Of a DNA stretch of 64,000 nucleotides, positions 24,958 to 34,372 are shown piece after piece. This stretch comes from Mesorhizobium loti CJ3sym (lineage in GTDB: Bacteria > Pseudomonadota > Alphaproteobacteria > Rhizobiales > Rhizobiaceae): the NCBI RefSeq assembly GCF_000472785.1, contig NZ_AXAL01000032.1, positions 1 to 64,000 on the forward strand, in the 5' to 3' direction. Every line of letters starts with the position of its first letter. Position 1 is the stretch's first letter. The notes under the pieces were generated by a model. That model saw nothing but the letters and a program-made list of their open reading frames with translations, searched no databases and was not told the origin of the DNA. Made by a program: the position numbers and the translations under genes.

Positions 24958-26936
24958 TCAGCGGCGGCGCAAGAGCCACATCAGCACCGGGCCGCCGATC
25001 AGCGTGGCGACGATGCCGGCCGGGATCTGGCGCGGGAAGATGGCGGTGCGGCCGATCCAGTCGGCGCAAACCATGATCAGCGCGCCGGCGAGCACCGCGC
25101 CGACGGCTTGCGGCACCGCGCGCGACAGGCCGAGGCGGCGCGCAAGGTGCGGCGCCATCAGGCCGATAAAGGTCAGCGGTCCGACCACAAGCGTCGAAGC
25201 GGCGGTGAGCGCTGCAACCATCAAAAGCACCAAAAGCCGCGTTGCGCGCAGGTTGATGCCGAGGCTTTGCACCGCGGCGGGCCCGAGGGGCAACATGTCC
25301 AGCCAGCGCACAAAAAGCGGTGCGAGCAGGAACAGGCAAAGGGCAATCGTCGAGGTAAAAAAGGCCGAGCCCGCGTCGACGCCGTAAGTCGAACCGGTGA
25401 GCCAGTTGAGCAAAAGCATGGCGCGCGGGTCGCCCGTGGCGGTGAGCACCAGGATCAGCGCGTCGAACAACGCCGTCAGCGCGACACCGGCCAGCAACAG
25501 CCGCTCCGGCGCATAGGCGGCGCGGCGGCCGATCGCCAGCGTCACCAGCAGTGCGGCGAAGGCACCGATGGTGGCGGCGGCGGTCTGAACGGGACGGCTG
25601 GCATCGGACAGCGAAAACAGCGCCACCATCATGCCGAGCGCGGCACCGGCGCTGATGCCGAGCACTTCGGGGCTGGCCATCGGATTGCCGGTCAGACGCT
25701 GCATCATCAGCCCGGCCAGCGCCAGCATGGCGCCGGCGGCAAGGGCAGCAGCGACGCGGGGCAGCCGCCAGGACAACAAGGGCAGCAACTGATCGCCGGA
25801 CGCGATTGTCCAGCCATGCGGCCCCGGCGCGTAAAGCAAGGCCAGCCCGAGCAGCAGAAGCAGGAGGCCGCCGATCGCCGCCAGCGCGAGGCCGGAACGG
25901 CGGGCACGTGGCAGGCGCTCCGAACCGAGCGCCGGCGTCTCAGTGCCAAACGAAAGGCGCGGCAGCAGCCAGAGCAGCAGCGGCGCGCCGAGAAGTGGCG
26001 TCATGGCGCCGGTCGGCAGCAGGTCGCCTTGCGGCCCGGTCGCGACCTGCACGCCCTGATCGGCGGCCCACAGCAAGGCACCGCCGATAAGCGCGCCATT
26101 ACCAGTTGCTGGCCAAGCCGGCGGGCGCCACCGATGCGGGCAAGGGTGGCTGCGGCAAGGCCGATGAAACCGATGACGCCAACGGCAGCAACGACAAAGG
26201 CGATCAGCGCCACCGCCGCCGCCAGTCCGGCGAAGCGATAGGCGCCGAGCGGGACGCCAAGGCTGCGCGCGCCTTCATCGTCGAGGCCAAGCAAGGTCAA
26301 CGGCCGCACCATCAGGCCGATCAGCAGCGCGGCAGCGCCCAGGCGCGGCAACAGCCATAGCGTCGTCGACCAGTCCTGCTGACCGAGCGAGCCGGCGCCC
26401 CAGATGAACAGGCTGGCCAGCCATTCATGCCGCAGCACCACCAGGGCCGCGCCGATGGCGCCGGCATAGAGGCTGACGACCAGCCCGGCGAGCACCACCG
26501 AAAGCGGCGACAGGCCCTTGTGCCAAGACAGCGCGAAGACCGAGGCAAGGGCGGTGAAGGCGCCGGCAAGCGCCACCCATTCGCGGCCATAGGCAAGCAG
26601 GGCCGGCGCAAGCAGCGTCGCCAATGCCAGCGCCAGATAGGCGCCGGCTGAGACGCCGACGGTTTCGGGCGCAGCCAGCGGGTTGCGCAGGATCTGTTGC
26701 AACACCGTCCCGGCCAAACCGAGAGCCGCGCCGCACAGAAGGCTGACGGCAAGCCTGGGCAAGAAGGCATAGTGGACGAGCACCTGCCGCATGTCCTCGA
26801 TGTCGGGGCTTGCGAGCGCATCGAGCCACAGCGCCGGCGGCAATTGCACTGTTATGTTGGAGAGGGTCGCGACAGCGGCAGCGCCAACAAGCACGGCGCA
26901 AAGCAGGATCGCGCCTATGGGATACCTGTCTGACAT
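24958..26936 (-). pseudogene. fhuB: FhuB-type iron-siderophore permease, frameshifted
   Basis: Two frames together give a double-length FecCD/FhuB permease of about 660 residues with two homologous halves. The first half runs from MSDRYPIGAILL and shows the repeated signature NPLAAPETVGVSAGAYLALA. The second shows NPMASPEVLGISAGAALGMM, and both halves have GFIGLAAA- or FIGLMAPH-type elements. Frames change near 26096: the first reads ARRLGQQLVMARL, the second resumes as ALIGGALLWAADQGVQ. Loss of one G from an ATGGGCGC run would explain it. It is either a real inactivation or a sequencing error. It sits between fhuD and the esterase; no ATPase gene is adjacent. The start at 26936 is uncertain. 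Confidence 0.75.
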
Positions 26937-26997
26937 GCGAGGCGACGACGCAGGACCGGAGATGAGGCTGGCGCTGTCGGACAAGATTGCTTGCTGC

Positions 26998-27960
26998 TCA
27001 GCCACCGGCGCGCTCCGCTGCCAGCGCCTCGGCCAGCAATCGGGCAAAGCGGCTCGCCGAAGGCAGCGTGCCGAACATCAGAACGGGGGCAAGACGCATG
27101 ATCGAGTGGTTGCGCACGAATGGCATGGCGTTCCAGACCGGGCTTTCGGTCAGCGTGCCGCCCGCCCCTTGGGGCAAGGGTTCGAGATAGGCAAGGCGGG
27201 TATTGCTTGACGTCGCCAGCCCGTCGATGCCGACGGTTGCAAATCCCCAGTAATTGGTCTCGCCGGTCCAGGCGTTGGGGATGCCGATGCGGTCGAACAC
27301 CGCCTGAAACAGACTTTTCTCGCCATAGACGCGCACATTGCGCGGATCGCGGAAGTTGACGACGTAGATCGGCCGCGCCGAGAGCGGCGCCAACTGCCGC
27401 CTAACATCGGAGAAACAGGCCTCCGTTGCCGCGATCAGTGCCTCCCCTTCGCTTTCCCTACCGACAAGCGCTGCCAGTTGCCGGGTCGCCTCGATGGCGC
27501 GCTGATAGGGCTGACCGTCCAGCGTGTAGATGCCGATCGTCGTCACCGGCGCCACGCGTTCGAGCAGTGGCTTGATGCCGTCGAGATAGGGGATGGAGAG
27601 GATGATGTCGGGGCGAAGCTGCTGCAGGAATTCGAGATTGGGCTCCAGGATCGTGCCGATATCGGCAAACTCAGGCGGCAATGGCGGCTCGACCACCCAC
27701 TTCTCCCAGACCTCGCGGTCGGCGACCGCGACCGGCGTGACGCCGAGCATGAGCAAGGTCTCTGCCAACCCGTCGTCGAGGCAGACGATGCGCAGCGGCT
27801 TCGCCTCGGCCGCTCGGGGCATGAATGCGGCCAGTGGCGTTCCGAACAGAGCGAGTGCGCCGCGCCGAGTCATCCCGCCGCGCGAGCGATTGGCCGGGCC
27901 TGCCGGACGAATCTCCTGGTTTGTTTCCAACGTGGTTTTGCCTGTCCGGGACTCTGGCAT
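26998..27960 (-). CDS. fhuD: FhuD-type iron-siderophore binding protein
   Basis: The 320-residue periplasmic binding protein has a twin-arginine-like leader (TRRGALALFGTPLAAFMP). The class III (helical backbone) fold shows in PLRIVCLDDGLAETLLMLG, TILEPNLEFLQQLRPDIIL and VAPVTTIGIY. It would deliver a ferric siderophore to the FhuB-like permease 60 bp downstream. An ATG at 27873, just before the leader, is an alternative start and may be the true one. A 7-bp inverted repeat lies 18 bp upstream of the ATG at 27960. Confidence 0.82.
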   Translation of the reverse strand: MPESRTGKTTLETNQEIRPAGPANRSRGGMTRRGALALFGTPLAAFMPRAAEAKPLRIVCLDDGLAETLLMLGVTPVAVADREVWEKWVVEPPLPPEFADIGTILEPNLEFLQQLRPDIILSIPYLDGIKPLLERVAPVTTIGIYTLDGQPYQRAIEATRQLAALVGRESEGEALIAATEACFSDVRRQLAPLSARPIYVVNFRDPRNVRVYGEKSLFQAVFDRIGIPNAWTGETNYWGFATVGIDGLATSSNTRLAYLEPLPQGAGGTLTESPVWNAMPFVRNHSIMRLAPVLMFGTLPSASRFARLLAEALAAERAGG

Positions 27961-27977
27961 CGAGCTGCTCTGCTGGG

Positions 27978-28005
27978 TGACTATAAAACATGACTTTCAT
28001 AGTCA
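27978..28005 (-). promoter_or_regulatory. inverted repeat upstream of fhuD
   Basis: TGACTAT (27978-27984) and ATAGTCA (27999-28005) form a perfect 7-bp inverted repeat with a 14-bp AT-rich spacer, directly upstream of fhuD. An operator for an iron regulator or an AraC-type activator is plausible; the binding protein is not known. The remaining 320 bp to the gene at 28328 hold no gene. Confidence 0.45.
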
Positions 28006-28327
28006 ACATTGAAGATGCAGCGGGCATCAACAATCCAGCCGGCGCATGCCGACGCTGCGACTCCCCGCCGCAGTCGCGCACCGCCCTGCCGGCACCGAAT
28101 TGATCGGCGGCATCATCTTTTCCCCGCGAACACGGTGCGTATGGAATGGGACGACGGCGTGCCATCCGCGCGCAGACGCGCGTTGCATTCGGGCCATGTG
28201 CCCGAAAAAGCGGTGACAAGTGCGGCCGGAACGTGTTGAAGATGACAGTCAACACGTGGAGGGGCGTGCGATCGGGTTGCACTCGGCAAGTGTTGATGGT
28301 TTGTTGCCGGGCAGCGGAGAACGAGTG

Positions 28328-28672
28328 ATGCGAGAATCCATTGGTCAAGACGAATACGGGTCGGCGAACCCCTTCGATCCGGATGACCTGCCTAATTTGA
28401 ACGCGATCGGGCCAGCCATTGGCGGCGGCAACGATTTCGAGAAGTATGCCGTGGCGGTGATCATCGTGTTCGGCGCCCTGATCATTGGCGGACTGATGGC
28501 CGCATCGATGACCTTCGGCCATCGCAACGGCTTCCTGTTCGCGCTCGGCGGCGCCACTTCGGCCTGGATCTCCGGAAATGCACTGTTGCTCGACCGGCCG
28601 CGTATCTACGCGCTGTTCGTCGGCATCGCCGCCCTGATGCTGATCGCATCGACCATCACATTGATTACGTGA
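28328..28672 (+). CDS. small two-to-three-TM membrane protein
   Basis: The 114-residue protein has a polar N-terminus of about 35 residues (NPFDPDDLPNLNAIG) and then hydrophobic segments at about 38-58, 68-84 and 90-110. No family is recognised. The ATG at 28328 is preferred because a hydrophilic head of this length and no extra in-frame structure lie before it; the longer frame to 28220 has no good ribosome site. It converges on the ggt gene. Confidence 0.6.
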   Translation: MRESIGQDEYGSANPFDPDDLPNLNAIGPAIGGGNDFEKYAVAVIIVFGALIIGGLMAASMTFGHRNGFLFALGGATSAWISGNALLLDRPRIYALFVGIAALMLIASTITLIT

Positions 28673-28723
28673 CGGCCGTTGCCCGGCCGTGAGCCGGCGC
28701 CTGTCCCGGAGTCCACCTCGATA

Positions 28724-30463
28724 TCAGTATCCAAGCGCCTCGCCAGACGCGGCGCGGCTGTCGATGGCGCCGTTGTAGCGCGCCCCGCCGCCTTTCTCGA
28801 TTTCCGCCAGGCTCTTGCCGCCAACGAGAATGCCGGCCGCCTGGCCCCAGGTCTGGTCACTCAGATCAAGGTGGTAACCCATGCCGGCCAGCAGCCTTTC
28901 GGTGTCCGGCGACAGCCCGAACGGCTCGACATAGACAGTATCGGGCAACCATTGATGGTGGATACGCGGCGCGTCGATCGCCTCCTGGATATTCATGCCA
29001 TGGTCGATGACGTTGACGATCGCTTCCAGCGTGATGGTGATGATGCGCGAGCCGCCCGGACTGCCGATGACCATGAACGGCTTGCCGTCCCTGGCGACGA
29101 TGGTGGGGCTCATCGACGACAGCGGCGTCTTCTTCGGCTGGATGGCGTTAGCCTCGCCTTGCACCAGCCCATAGAGGTTGGGCACGCCAGGTTTCTGGGT
29201 GAAATCGTCCATTTCATTGTTGAGCAGGATGCCGGTGCCGTCGGCCACGACGCCGGCGCCGAAGGAGCCGTTCAGCGTGTAGGTGACGGCGACCGCGTTG
29301 CCGTCCTTGTCGATGATCGAATAATGCGTCGTCTCCTTCGACTCGCCAAAGCCCTTCGGCATCAGGTCCTGCGACACGCCGGCCCGGAACGGGTCGATCT
29401 TATCGCGGATATCCTTGGCGTAGGCTTTGTCCAGCAGTTTCGAGACCGGGTTGTCGACGAAATCGGGATCGCCGAGGGCCGAGTTGCGGTCTACGTAGGC
29501 GTGGCGCATGGCCTCGACCATGACATGCACCGTCTCGGCCGAGCCGGCGCCGAGATAGGATAAGGGATAGCCTTCAAGCACGTTGAGGATTTCGCAGATG
29601 ATGACGCCGCCGGAGCTTGGCGGCGGCGAAGAGGTGATCTCGTAGCCGCGGTAGGAGCAGGTCACGGGTTTCAGTTCGCGCACCGCATATTGTTCGAAAT
29701 CCTGTTTGGCCAGGATGCCGCCCTTGGCACCGCTCGCCTTGACGATGGCGTCGGCGATGGCGCCTTTGTAGAAGGCATCGGGGCCCTTTTCAGAGATGGC
29801 CGAGAGCGAGGCGGCAAGGTCAGGCTGGGTGAGCCGCTCACCGATGCCGTAGGGCTTGCCGTCCGGTTTCAAGAAGGCCGCCGCCGCCGCCGGATCCTTC
29901 GCCAGCCGATCCGCGCTGCCGGCAAAAGAAGCGGCATCACCCTGATTGAGGATGAAGCCATCCTTGGCATAGCCGATCGCCGGCGCCATCAGATCCTGGC
30001 GGGACAAGGTGCCATATTTCTCGCGCGCCATTTCGAAGCCGGCCACCGAGCCCGGCACGCCGACAGCGAGATAGCCGTCCAGGCTGGCGCCTTTCACCGG
30101 ATTGCCGTCCTTGTCGAGATACATGGTCTTGGTCGCCGCCAACGGCGCGCGCTCGCGAAAATCGAGGAAGGTCGATTTACCATCGGCGAAACGAATGGTC
30201 ATAAAGCCGCCGCCGCCGATATTGCCGGCATTGGGGTAGACGACGGCCAGGGCATAGCCGACGGCCACAGCCGCGTCGACGGCATTGCCGCCCTTCTTCA
30301 GCACCTCGACGCCGACTTCCGACGCCAGATGCTGGGCCGTCACCACCATGCCATGCTCGCCCTTGGCCGGTGCGAGTGACGCAGCGAAGACGCTCGTCAA
30401 TGGCGCGAGGGCGAAGGTGATGGAAAGACTGGCGGCGATCAGTGTCCGACGGGTGAGATGCAT
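28724..30463 (-). CDS. ggt: gamma-glutamyltransferase
   Basis: The 579-residue periplasmic enzyme has a Sec signal peptide (TLIAASLSITFALAPLTSVF). It shows the family's conserved GGNAVDAAVA near the N-terminus and the self-cleavage/nucleophile segment ETTHYSIIDKDGNAVAVTYT, whose second Thr would become the active-site residue of the small subunit. It also has SSMSPTIV and GSPGGSRII. It cleaves or transfers the gamma-glutamyl group of glutathione and related peptides. Length is normal and all key motifs are present. It stands alone, with an intergenic mosaic repeat on its 5' side. Confidence 0.93.
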   Translation of the reverse strand: MHLTRRTLIAASLSITFALAPLTSVFAASLAPAKGEHGMVVTAQHLASEVGVEVLKKGGNAVDAAVAVGYALAVVYPNAGNIGGGGFMTIRFADGKSTFLDFRERAPLAATKTMYLDKDGNPVKGASLDGYLAVGVPGSVAGFEMAREKYGTLSRQDLMAPAIGYAKDGFILNQGDAASFAGSADRLAKDPAAAAAFLKPDGKPYGIGERLTQPDLAASLSAISEKGPDAFYKGAIADAIVKASGAKGGILAKQDFEQYAVRELKPVTCSYRGYEITSSPPPSSGGVIICEILNVLEGYPLSYLGAGSAETVHVMVEAMRHAYVDRNSALGDPDFVDNPVSKLLDKAYAKDIRDKIDPFRAGVSQDLMPKGFGESKETTHYSIIDKDGNAVAVTYTLNGSFGAGVVADGTGILLNNEMDDFTQKPGVPNLYGLVQGEANAIQPKKTPLSSMSPTIVARDGKPFMVIGSPGGSRIITITLEAIVNVIDHGMNIQEAIDAPRIHHQWLPDTVYVEPFGLSPDTERLLAGMGYHLDLSDQTWGQAAGILVGGKSLAEIEKGGGARYNGAIDSRAASGEALGY

Positions 30464-30544
30464 GGCGGGTTCTCCGGGCGGGGGCGCCTAGAAGACCGTG
30501 TTGGAGTGATCGAGTCTACTGACAATTGAAGGAGCGTGAGAAAG

Positions 30545-30691
30545 AGCCCCCTCACCCGGATTGCCAACCGAATTGCGAAGAGCAATTCGGGGCAATCCGA
30601 CCTCTCCCCGAGGGGAGAGGAGCTTGCGCCAGCGCCTACCTCTTCTCCCCTCGGGGAGAAGGTGGCCGCGAAGCGGCCGGATGAGGGGGCT
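30545..30691. repeat. rhizobial intergenic mosaic repeat
   Basis: The outer arms AGCCCCCTCACCCGG (30545-30559) and CCGGATGAGGGGGCT (30677-30691) are near-perfect inverted repeats. Between them lie four hairpins at about 30569-30590, 30601-30620, 30643-30660 and 30664-30678. Modular palindromes with CCTCATCCGG ends are widespread between genes in Mesorhizobium-type genomes. It could act as a bidirectional terminator between rhaI and ggt. Confidence 0.75.
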
Positions 30692-30699
30692 GGCTCGGC

Positions 30700-31992
30700 C
30701 TAGACAATCCCGCCCGAACCGCCCGCAACCGCAGGGCGTTCAGCCGCGACCTTCGCCCGGTAGCCTGCCGCGCGATAGGCGGCGACCGGGTCGATGGCGC
30801 CGCCGGTCTTCAGCCGCGCCATGGCCAGGATCGGCTCGACATCGGTGCGGTAGGCCACCTTTAGCGTCTGCGTCGCCATCAGCGCGTCATTGCCGTCCTG
30901 AAAGCCTTCGAGCGCTTTGCGGTCAACCAGCAGCGCCTGCGCATAGGCGCGCTGCACCTCGACCGCCGAAAGCATCAGGCTTTCAATCGGATCGGTGACG
31001 TTGTGGCTCTGGTCGAGCATATGGGCGGGCTCAAACCCTTCGGCGCTGGACAGCTCGGCATCCACCAGTTCGTTGAAGACCAGGAACAGGCGGTAGGGAT
31101 CGATCGAACCGGCGTCGAGGTCATCGTCGCCATATTTCGAATCGTTGAAGTGGAAGCCGCCGAGTTTCTTGAACTGGATCAGCCGCGACACGATCATCTC
31201 GATGTTGACGTTGGGCGCGTGATGACCGAGGTCGACGAGGCAGAACGCCTTCTCGCCCAATTCCTTGGCGATCAAATAATTGGTGCCCCAGTCCTGCACG
31301 ACCGTGGAATAGAAGGCCGGCTCGTACATCTTGTGTTCACTGAACAGCTTCCAGTCGGCGGGCAGGCCGGCGTAGATTTCCTTCATGGCATCGAGATAGC
31401 GCTCGAAGGCTTTGGCGAAATTGACCTGGCCGGGAAAGTTCGAGCCGTCGCCGATCCACACGGTCAAAGCCTTGGAGCCAAGCGTCTTGCCGATCTCGAT
31501 GCATTCGAGATTGTGCTCTATCGCCTGGTGGCGCGTGCCGGCATCGGCGTGTGACAGCGAGCCGAATTTGTACGAGAGTTTCTGGTCCCTGGCATCCGAG
31601 AAGGTGTTCGAATTCATGGCATCGAAGCCGAGGCCAAAACGCGAGGCCGACTGCTTCAGCCGGTTCGGATCGGCCTTGTCCCACGGAATGTGCAGCGAGA
31701 CGTTCGGCGTCGCCTGCGTCAACTGCTTGATGACGGCGCAGTCCTCGATCTTGTCGAAGATGTCGCGCGGCTCGCCGGCGCCGGGGAAGCGGGCAAAGCG
31801 GGTTCCGCCGGTGCCGACGCCCCAGGAGGGGATGGCCACGGCGAATTTCTCGACCTTGTCGCGGATGGCGTCGATGGCGATCCCGCGCCGGTCGAGGCGT
31901 TCTCCGAGCGAGGTGTAGTCGCGCTCGAGATCGGCCTTGCGGTGGGCGTTTTGGCTGGCGACGAGGTCGGCGGAGATAATGGTTTCGGACAA
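30700..31992 (-). CDS. rhaI: L-rhamnose isomerase, rhizobial type
   Basis: The 430-residue TIM-barrel isomerase converts L-rhamnose to L-rhamnulose. Family features include the metal-site region CLVDLGHHAPNVNIEM, GGFHFNDSKYGDDDLDAGS and the segment SLHIPWDKADPN. Start is TTG at 31992 behind GGGAGGAACC. It lies about 100 bp downstream of rhaD on the same strand, with a small palindromic repeat between them. In Rhizobium leguminosarum rhaD and rhaI are likewise adjacent and divergent from rhaRSTPQUK. Confidence 0.92.
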   Translation of the reverse strand: MSETIISADLVASQNAHRKADLERDYTSLGERLDRRGIAIDAIRDKVEKFAVAIPSWGVGTGGTRFARFPGAGEPRDIFDKIEDCAVIKQLTQATPNVSLHIPWDKADPNRLKQSASRFGLGFDAMNSNTFSDARDQKLSYKFGSLSHADAGTRHQAIEHNLECIEIGKTLGSKALTVWIGDGSNFPGQVNFAKAFERYLDAMKEIYAGLPADWKLFSEHKMYEPAFYSTVVQDWGTNYLIAKELGEKAFCLVDLGHHAPNVNIEMIVSRLIQFKKLGGFHFNDSKYGDDDLDAGSIDPYRLFLVFNELVDAELSSAEGFEPAHMLDQSHNVTDPIESLMLSAVEVQRAYAQALLVDRKALEGFQDGNDALMATQTLKVAYRTDVEPILAMARLKTGGAIDPVAAYRAAGYRAKVAAERPAVAGGSGGIV

Positions 31993-32027
31993 GTGCTGGT
32001 TCCTCCCAATATGTTCGGGCAGCGCTG

Positions 32028-32085
32028 CCCCTCATCCGCCTGCCGGCACCTTCTCCCCGTATAGTGACGGGGAGAAGGGCGAAGC
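32028..32085. repeat. intergenic palindromic repeat
   Basis: A second, shorter copy of the mosaic family: CTGCCCCTCATCCG followed by a hairpin TTCTCCCCG...CGGGGAGAA at about 32051-32076. It sits between rhaD and rhaI and may lower expression of rhaI relative to rhaD. Confidence 0.65.
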
Positions 32086-32087
32086 GG

Positions 32088-34190
32088 CTATCGCGTAAAG
32101 CTCTGCGCGTTGCCGGCGTCGACGTTGATGATGTTGCCAGTCGATTTGGCTGACATGTCGGAGGCGAAGAAATAGATCGCTTCGGCGATGTCTTCGGGAA
32201 ACACCGAGCGCTTCAGCATCGAGCGCGAGCGGTAGTGCTCTTCCAGATCGTCGGTGGACATCTTGTAGGCGGCGGCGCGCTGTTCCTTCCACTCACCGGT
32301 CCAGATTTTCGAACCGCGCAGCACGGCATCCGGATTGACGACATTGACCCTGATCTGGGCCTCGGCACCCTCAAGCGCCAGGCAGCGTGCGAGGTGGATT
32401 TCGGCGGCCTTGGCGGTGCAATAGGCTGCGGCGTTGGGCGAGGCGGCAAGGCCGTTTTTGGAGGCGACGAAGACGACATTGCCGCCGATCTTCTGGACGC
32501 GGAACAGCCGGAACGCTTCGCGCGACACTAGGAAATAGCCGGTCGACAATATGTCCATGTTCTTGTTCCACAGCGCCAGCGTCGTCTCCTCGATCGGCGC
32601 CGAGGAGGCGAGGCCGGCGTTGGAGACCAGAATGTCGATGCCGCCGAACTCGACCGCCGTCTCCGCAAAGCCTGAGACGACCTGATCCTCCGAGGTGACA
32701 TTGATCAGCACCGGGCGGACGAAGTCCTTGCCGTAGGCTTTCGCGAGTTCCTCATTGGCGCTGGTGAGCGCGCCCTCATCGATGTCGGCCAGCACGACGC
32801 AGGCGCCTTCGCGCAGCAGCCGGTTGGCCGTGGCACGGCCGATGCCACCGGCGCCGCCGGTGACCAGAGCGATCTGGCCGGCGAGCGACTTCGGCTTCGG
32901 CATGCGCTGCAGCTTCAGATCCTCAAGTAGCCAGTATTCAATATCGAAGGCCTCTTGGGCGGGCAGGCCGACATAGGACGAGACGGTCGAGGCGCCGCGC
33001 ATGACGTTGATGGCGTTGACGTAGAACTCGGCGGAGATGCGCGCGGTGGCCTTGTCGCCGGCGAAGGTGAACATACCGACACCTGGCATCAGATAGACCA
33101 CGGCGTTGGGATCTCGGATGGCCGGCGAATCCGGATGCTTGCAGCTGTCGTAATACGCCTGGTAGCCGACACGATAGGCGGCCACGTCCTCGCCGAGGCG
33201 GGCGATGACGGCATCGACATCAGGCTTGGCCGGATCGAATTCGATGACCAGCGGGCGGATCTTGGTGCGCAGGAAATGGTCCGGGCATGAGGTGCCGAGG
33301 GCTGCCAGCGGGCGCAGATCCCTGGAGTTGACGAATTCGAGCACGGCGGCGGAATCGTCGAAATGGCCGAGCTTGTGGCTCTTCTCCGAGATCAGGCCAC
33401 GGATTTTAGGCATCAGTTTTGCCGCGATGGCGCGGCGCTCAGTGGCATCGAGCGACTTGACGACTTCGCCGCCAAAGATGGCGAGGCCTTCGGAACGGCG
33501 CTCGAACCACTCGATCGCCTGATTGATCACCGAAATCGTCGTCTCGTAGCATTCCTTGGGCGTGTCCCCCCAGGTGAACAGGCCATGGCTTTCGAGAATG
33601 ACGCCCTTGGCACCGGGATGTTCGAGGCAGAATTTTTCCAGCCACAGGCCAAGTTCGAAGCCCGGGCGCTTCCATGGCAGCCAGCCTATGGCATCGCCAA
33701 ATATCTCCTTCGTCAGCGCTTTGGAATCTTTCGCTGCGGCGATCGCGATGATGGCGTCCGGATGCATGTGGTCGACAAAAGGCTTCGGCACATAAGCATG
33801 CAGCGGCGTGTCGATCGAAGCCGCACGTGGATTGAGGTTGAAAGTGCAGTGGGGCAGGAAGCCGACCATCTCGTCCTCGTGCTCAACGCCACGATAGAGG
33901 CCTTTCAGCGCGCGCAATTTGTCCATGTAGAGGGTGGCGAAACCGTCAAGCTTGATCGAGGCGCTGTCGCCACCCGAGCCTTTGACCCAAAGCACTTCGG
34001 CGTTCTCGCCGGTGAGCGGGTCTTTCTGCCAGATCTTGGACGAAGTGTTGCCGCCGCCATAATTGGTGACGCGCTTGTCGGAGCCAAGCGTGTTCGAGCG
34101 ATAGACCAGAAGCTCGGGATCGCTCATCCCCTTGGCTTTCGCATCATCCCACAGATTGGCGAGGCGCGAGCCGGAGCGCTTGTCGAGCAT
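32088..34190 (-). CDS. rhaD: bifunctional rhamnulose-1-phosphate aldolase/alcohol dehydrogenase
   Basis: The 700-residue fusion has a class II aldolase domain at about 1-430 (metal site around VILESHGLFTWG and HAYVPKPFVDHMHPDA). An SDR dehydrogenase spans about 440-700 (VTGGAGGIGRATA, VSNAGLASSAP, and YCTAKAAE with the catalytic Tyr and Lys). The aldolase splits L-rhamnulose-1-phosphate to dihydroxyacetone phosphate and L-lactaldehyde, which the dehydrogenase half would oxidise. Start at 34190 follows GGGAGGATACCT; the longer frame to 34268 runs into the operator region. It is divergent from rhaR. Confidence 0.93.
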   Translation of the reverse strand: MLDKRSGSRLANLWDDAKAKGMSDPELLVYRSNTLGSDKRVTNYGGGNTSSKIWQKDPLTGENAEVLWVKGSGGDSASIKLDGFATLYMDKLRALKGLYRGVEHEDEMVGFLPHCTFNLNPRAASIDTPLHAYVPKPFVDHMHPDAIIAIAAAKDSKALTKEIFGDAIGWLPWKRPGFELGLWLEKFCLEHPGAKGVILESHGLFTWGDTPKECYETTISVINQAIEWFERRSEGLAIFGGEVVKSLDATERRAIAAKLMPKIRGLISEKSHKLGHFDDSAAVLEFVNSRDLRPLAALGTSCPDHFLRTKIRPLVIEFDPAKPDVDAVIARLGEDVAAYRVGYQAYYDSCKHPDSPAIRDPNAVVYLMPGVGMFTFAGDKATARISAEFYVNAINVMRGASTVSSYVGLPAQEAFDIEYWLLEDLKLQRMPKPKSLAGQIALVTGGAGGIGRATANRLLREGACVVLADIDEGALTSANEELAKAYGKDFVRPVLINVTSEDQVVSGFAETAVEFGGIDILVSNAGLASSAPIEETTLALWNKNMDILSTGYFLVSREAFRLFRVQKIGGNVVFVASKNGLAASPNAAAYCTAKAAEIHLARCLALEGAEAQIRVNVVNPDAVLRGSKIWTGEWKEQRAAAYKMSTDDLEEHYRSRSMLKRSVFPEDIAEAIYFFASDMSAKSTGNIINVDAGNAQSFTR

Positions 34191-34258
34191 AGGTATCCTC
34201 CCTGGGACGCAAAAGCCGCAGTCCATTTTGCCGGGAATGTCTACGCAAGCCGGCCTGA

Positions 34259-34330
34259 TGTCAATCACAAACGATCAATATCGATCATATTGCACGCACA
34301 ATGAAATTATATGATCGGAAATGATTGACA
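34259..34330. promoter_or_regulatory. rha divergent operator region
   Basis: Two nested perfect inverted repeats lie between rhaD and rhaR. TGTCAATCA (34259-34267) pairs with TGATTGACA (34322-34330), and CGATCATA (34282-34289) pairs with TATGATCG (34310-34317). The half-site CGATCA is also repeated directly at 34272 and 34282, 10 bp apart. This is the expected target for the DeoR-type RhaR, controlling both transcripts. Confidence 0.65.
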
Positions 34331-34372
34331 CTGCTCGTTTTGGGTGCCTAGATGGCCAGGCAGGGAGGAACC

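Noticed and set aside
24838..26241. A 467-codon plus-strand frame rich in Gln, Arg and Ala
   Set aside because: It is the antisense shadow of the FhuB-type permease; its composition is that of a reversed high-GC membrane gene and it shows no motif.
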